Of a stretch of 64,000 bases of DNA, positions 63,918-64,000 are shown one piece after another. A model generated the notes under the pieces. The model did not search any database. It worked only from the letters and a program-made list of their open reading frames with translations, and was not told the DNA's origin. The position numbers and the translations under genes are program-made. Source of the stretch: Thalassospira xianhensis MCCC 1A02616 (GTDB lineage: Bacteria > Pseudomonadota > Alphaproteobacteria > Rhodospirillales > Thalassospiraceae); NCBI RefSeq assembly GCF_003326475.1, contig NZ_JPWA01000019.1:1-64000 (forward strand). The letters run 5' to 3'. How positions within the stretch are numbered: the first letter of the stretch is position 1; every line of letters starts with the position of its first letter.

Positions 63918-64000
63918 CAAGAAGCCGAACTGAACGACATCTTTGCCGCCCTTGCCGATCCAACCCGCCGTGCGCTTCTGGCGCGGCTGGAGACGGAAGA
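63906..64000 (+). CDS. ArsR-family regulator, 5' end only
   Basis: The last 95 bases encode MVKYQEAELNDIFAALADPT then RRALLARLETE, the N-terminal helix and first part of a winged-helix ArsR (SdpR-like) regulator. It is cut by the window edge. The start lacks an obvious ribosome site and lies inside a palindrome, so initiation may be weak or leaderless. Downstream genes of this class often encode an AHSA1/SRPBCC-fold protein; that cannot be checked here. Confidence 0.8.
   Translation, partial: MVKYQEAELNDIFAALADPTRRALLARLETE

Noticed and set aside
1..64000. tRNA, rRNA, CRISPR arrays, insertion sequences, prophage, plasmid origin
   Set aside because: I looked for cloverleaf-like tRNA genes, regularly spaced short repeats, transposase or integrase genes and phage structural genes and found none.

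Overview
The window looks like a chromosomal stretch from a marine-type alphaproteobacterium of the Rhodospirillales, probably Thalassospira or a close relative. The supports are: an EipB (DUF1849) envelope protein; HdaA encoded beside a PerM-type permease and divergent from purMN; tiny aa3-type cytochrome oxidase subunit IV genes; a malonate TRAP/MatA/MatB cluster; and moderately GC-rich, densely packed genes. The genus is an inference from gene content, not a database result. I saw no rRNA, tRNA, CRISPR array, prophage or transposase.

Layout. 1-9.5 kb: a YihY membrane protein (cut by the window edge), fabI, aroC, a pseudo-retropepsin-like protein, a Tat-exported intradiol dioxygenase, a TetR regulator with a frameshifted DUF2269 gene, a divergent DMT exporter/LysR pair, an HbpS-like protein and tlyA. 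9.5-16.6 kb: a malonate catabolic unit, with a GntR regulator divergent from a TRAP transporter, malonyl-CoA decarboxylase and malonyl-CoA synthetase, and two TGGTATAC operator-like sites between them. 16.6-17.7 kb: a gene-free, anomalous, repeat-containing segment flanked by a 17-bp direct repeat. 17.7-21.9 kb: a cysteine-cluster protein, an SDR enzyme and an iron-regulated TonB receptor. 21.9-26.1 kb: an isoprenoid operon, xseB-ispA-hydrolase-dxs. 26.2-28.6 kb: an AT-rich two-gene glycan island (glycosyltransferase and O-antigen ligase). 28.6-34.1 kb: an HDAC-family deacetylase, an SqrR/BigR-like thiol-sensing repressor, EipB, a SPOR lipoprotein and aspS. 34.4-42.6 kb: sixA divergent from ppk-ppx (polyphosphate), a DUF1835 fusion, and a LysR/NmrA/NTF2 group. 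42.6-46.5 kb: RNase D and a rimB-rimK-aspartoacylase cluster likely to modify and de-modify glutamate tails. 46.6-51.7 kb: hdaA, perM and a DUF2066 protein divergent from purMN. 51.9-55.1 kb: a small secreted four-cysteine protein, two tandem tiny oxidase subunit IV genes and a chemoreceptor with a duplicated sensor module. 55.2-64 kb: ndk, an ABC-F ATPase, an RTX-repeat protein, an AraC regulator beside an autotransporter with six 25-residue repeats, a LysE exporter, and the start of an ArsR regulator.

Most of the window is ordinary core metabolism. The points most worth a second look are: the protein at 3073-4143, which keeps the outline of a RimB-type retropepsin but lacks its catalytic Asp; the two tandem 42- and 44-residue oxidase-type subunits at 52.4-52.8 kb; the chemoreceptor whose periplasmic part is an internal duplication; the anomalous 16.6-17.7 kb segment with a possible small RNA at its edge; the ArsR protein with the SqrR/BigR cysteine spacing beside a palindromic operator; and the AT-rich glycan island.
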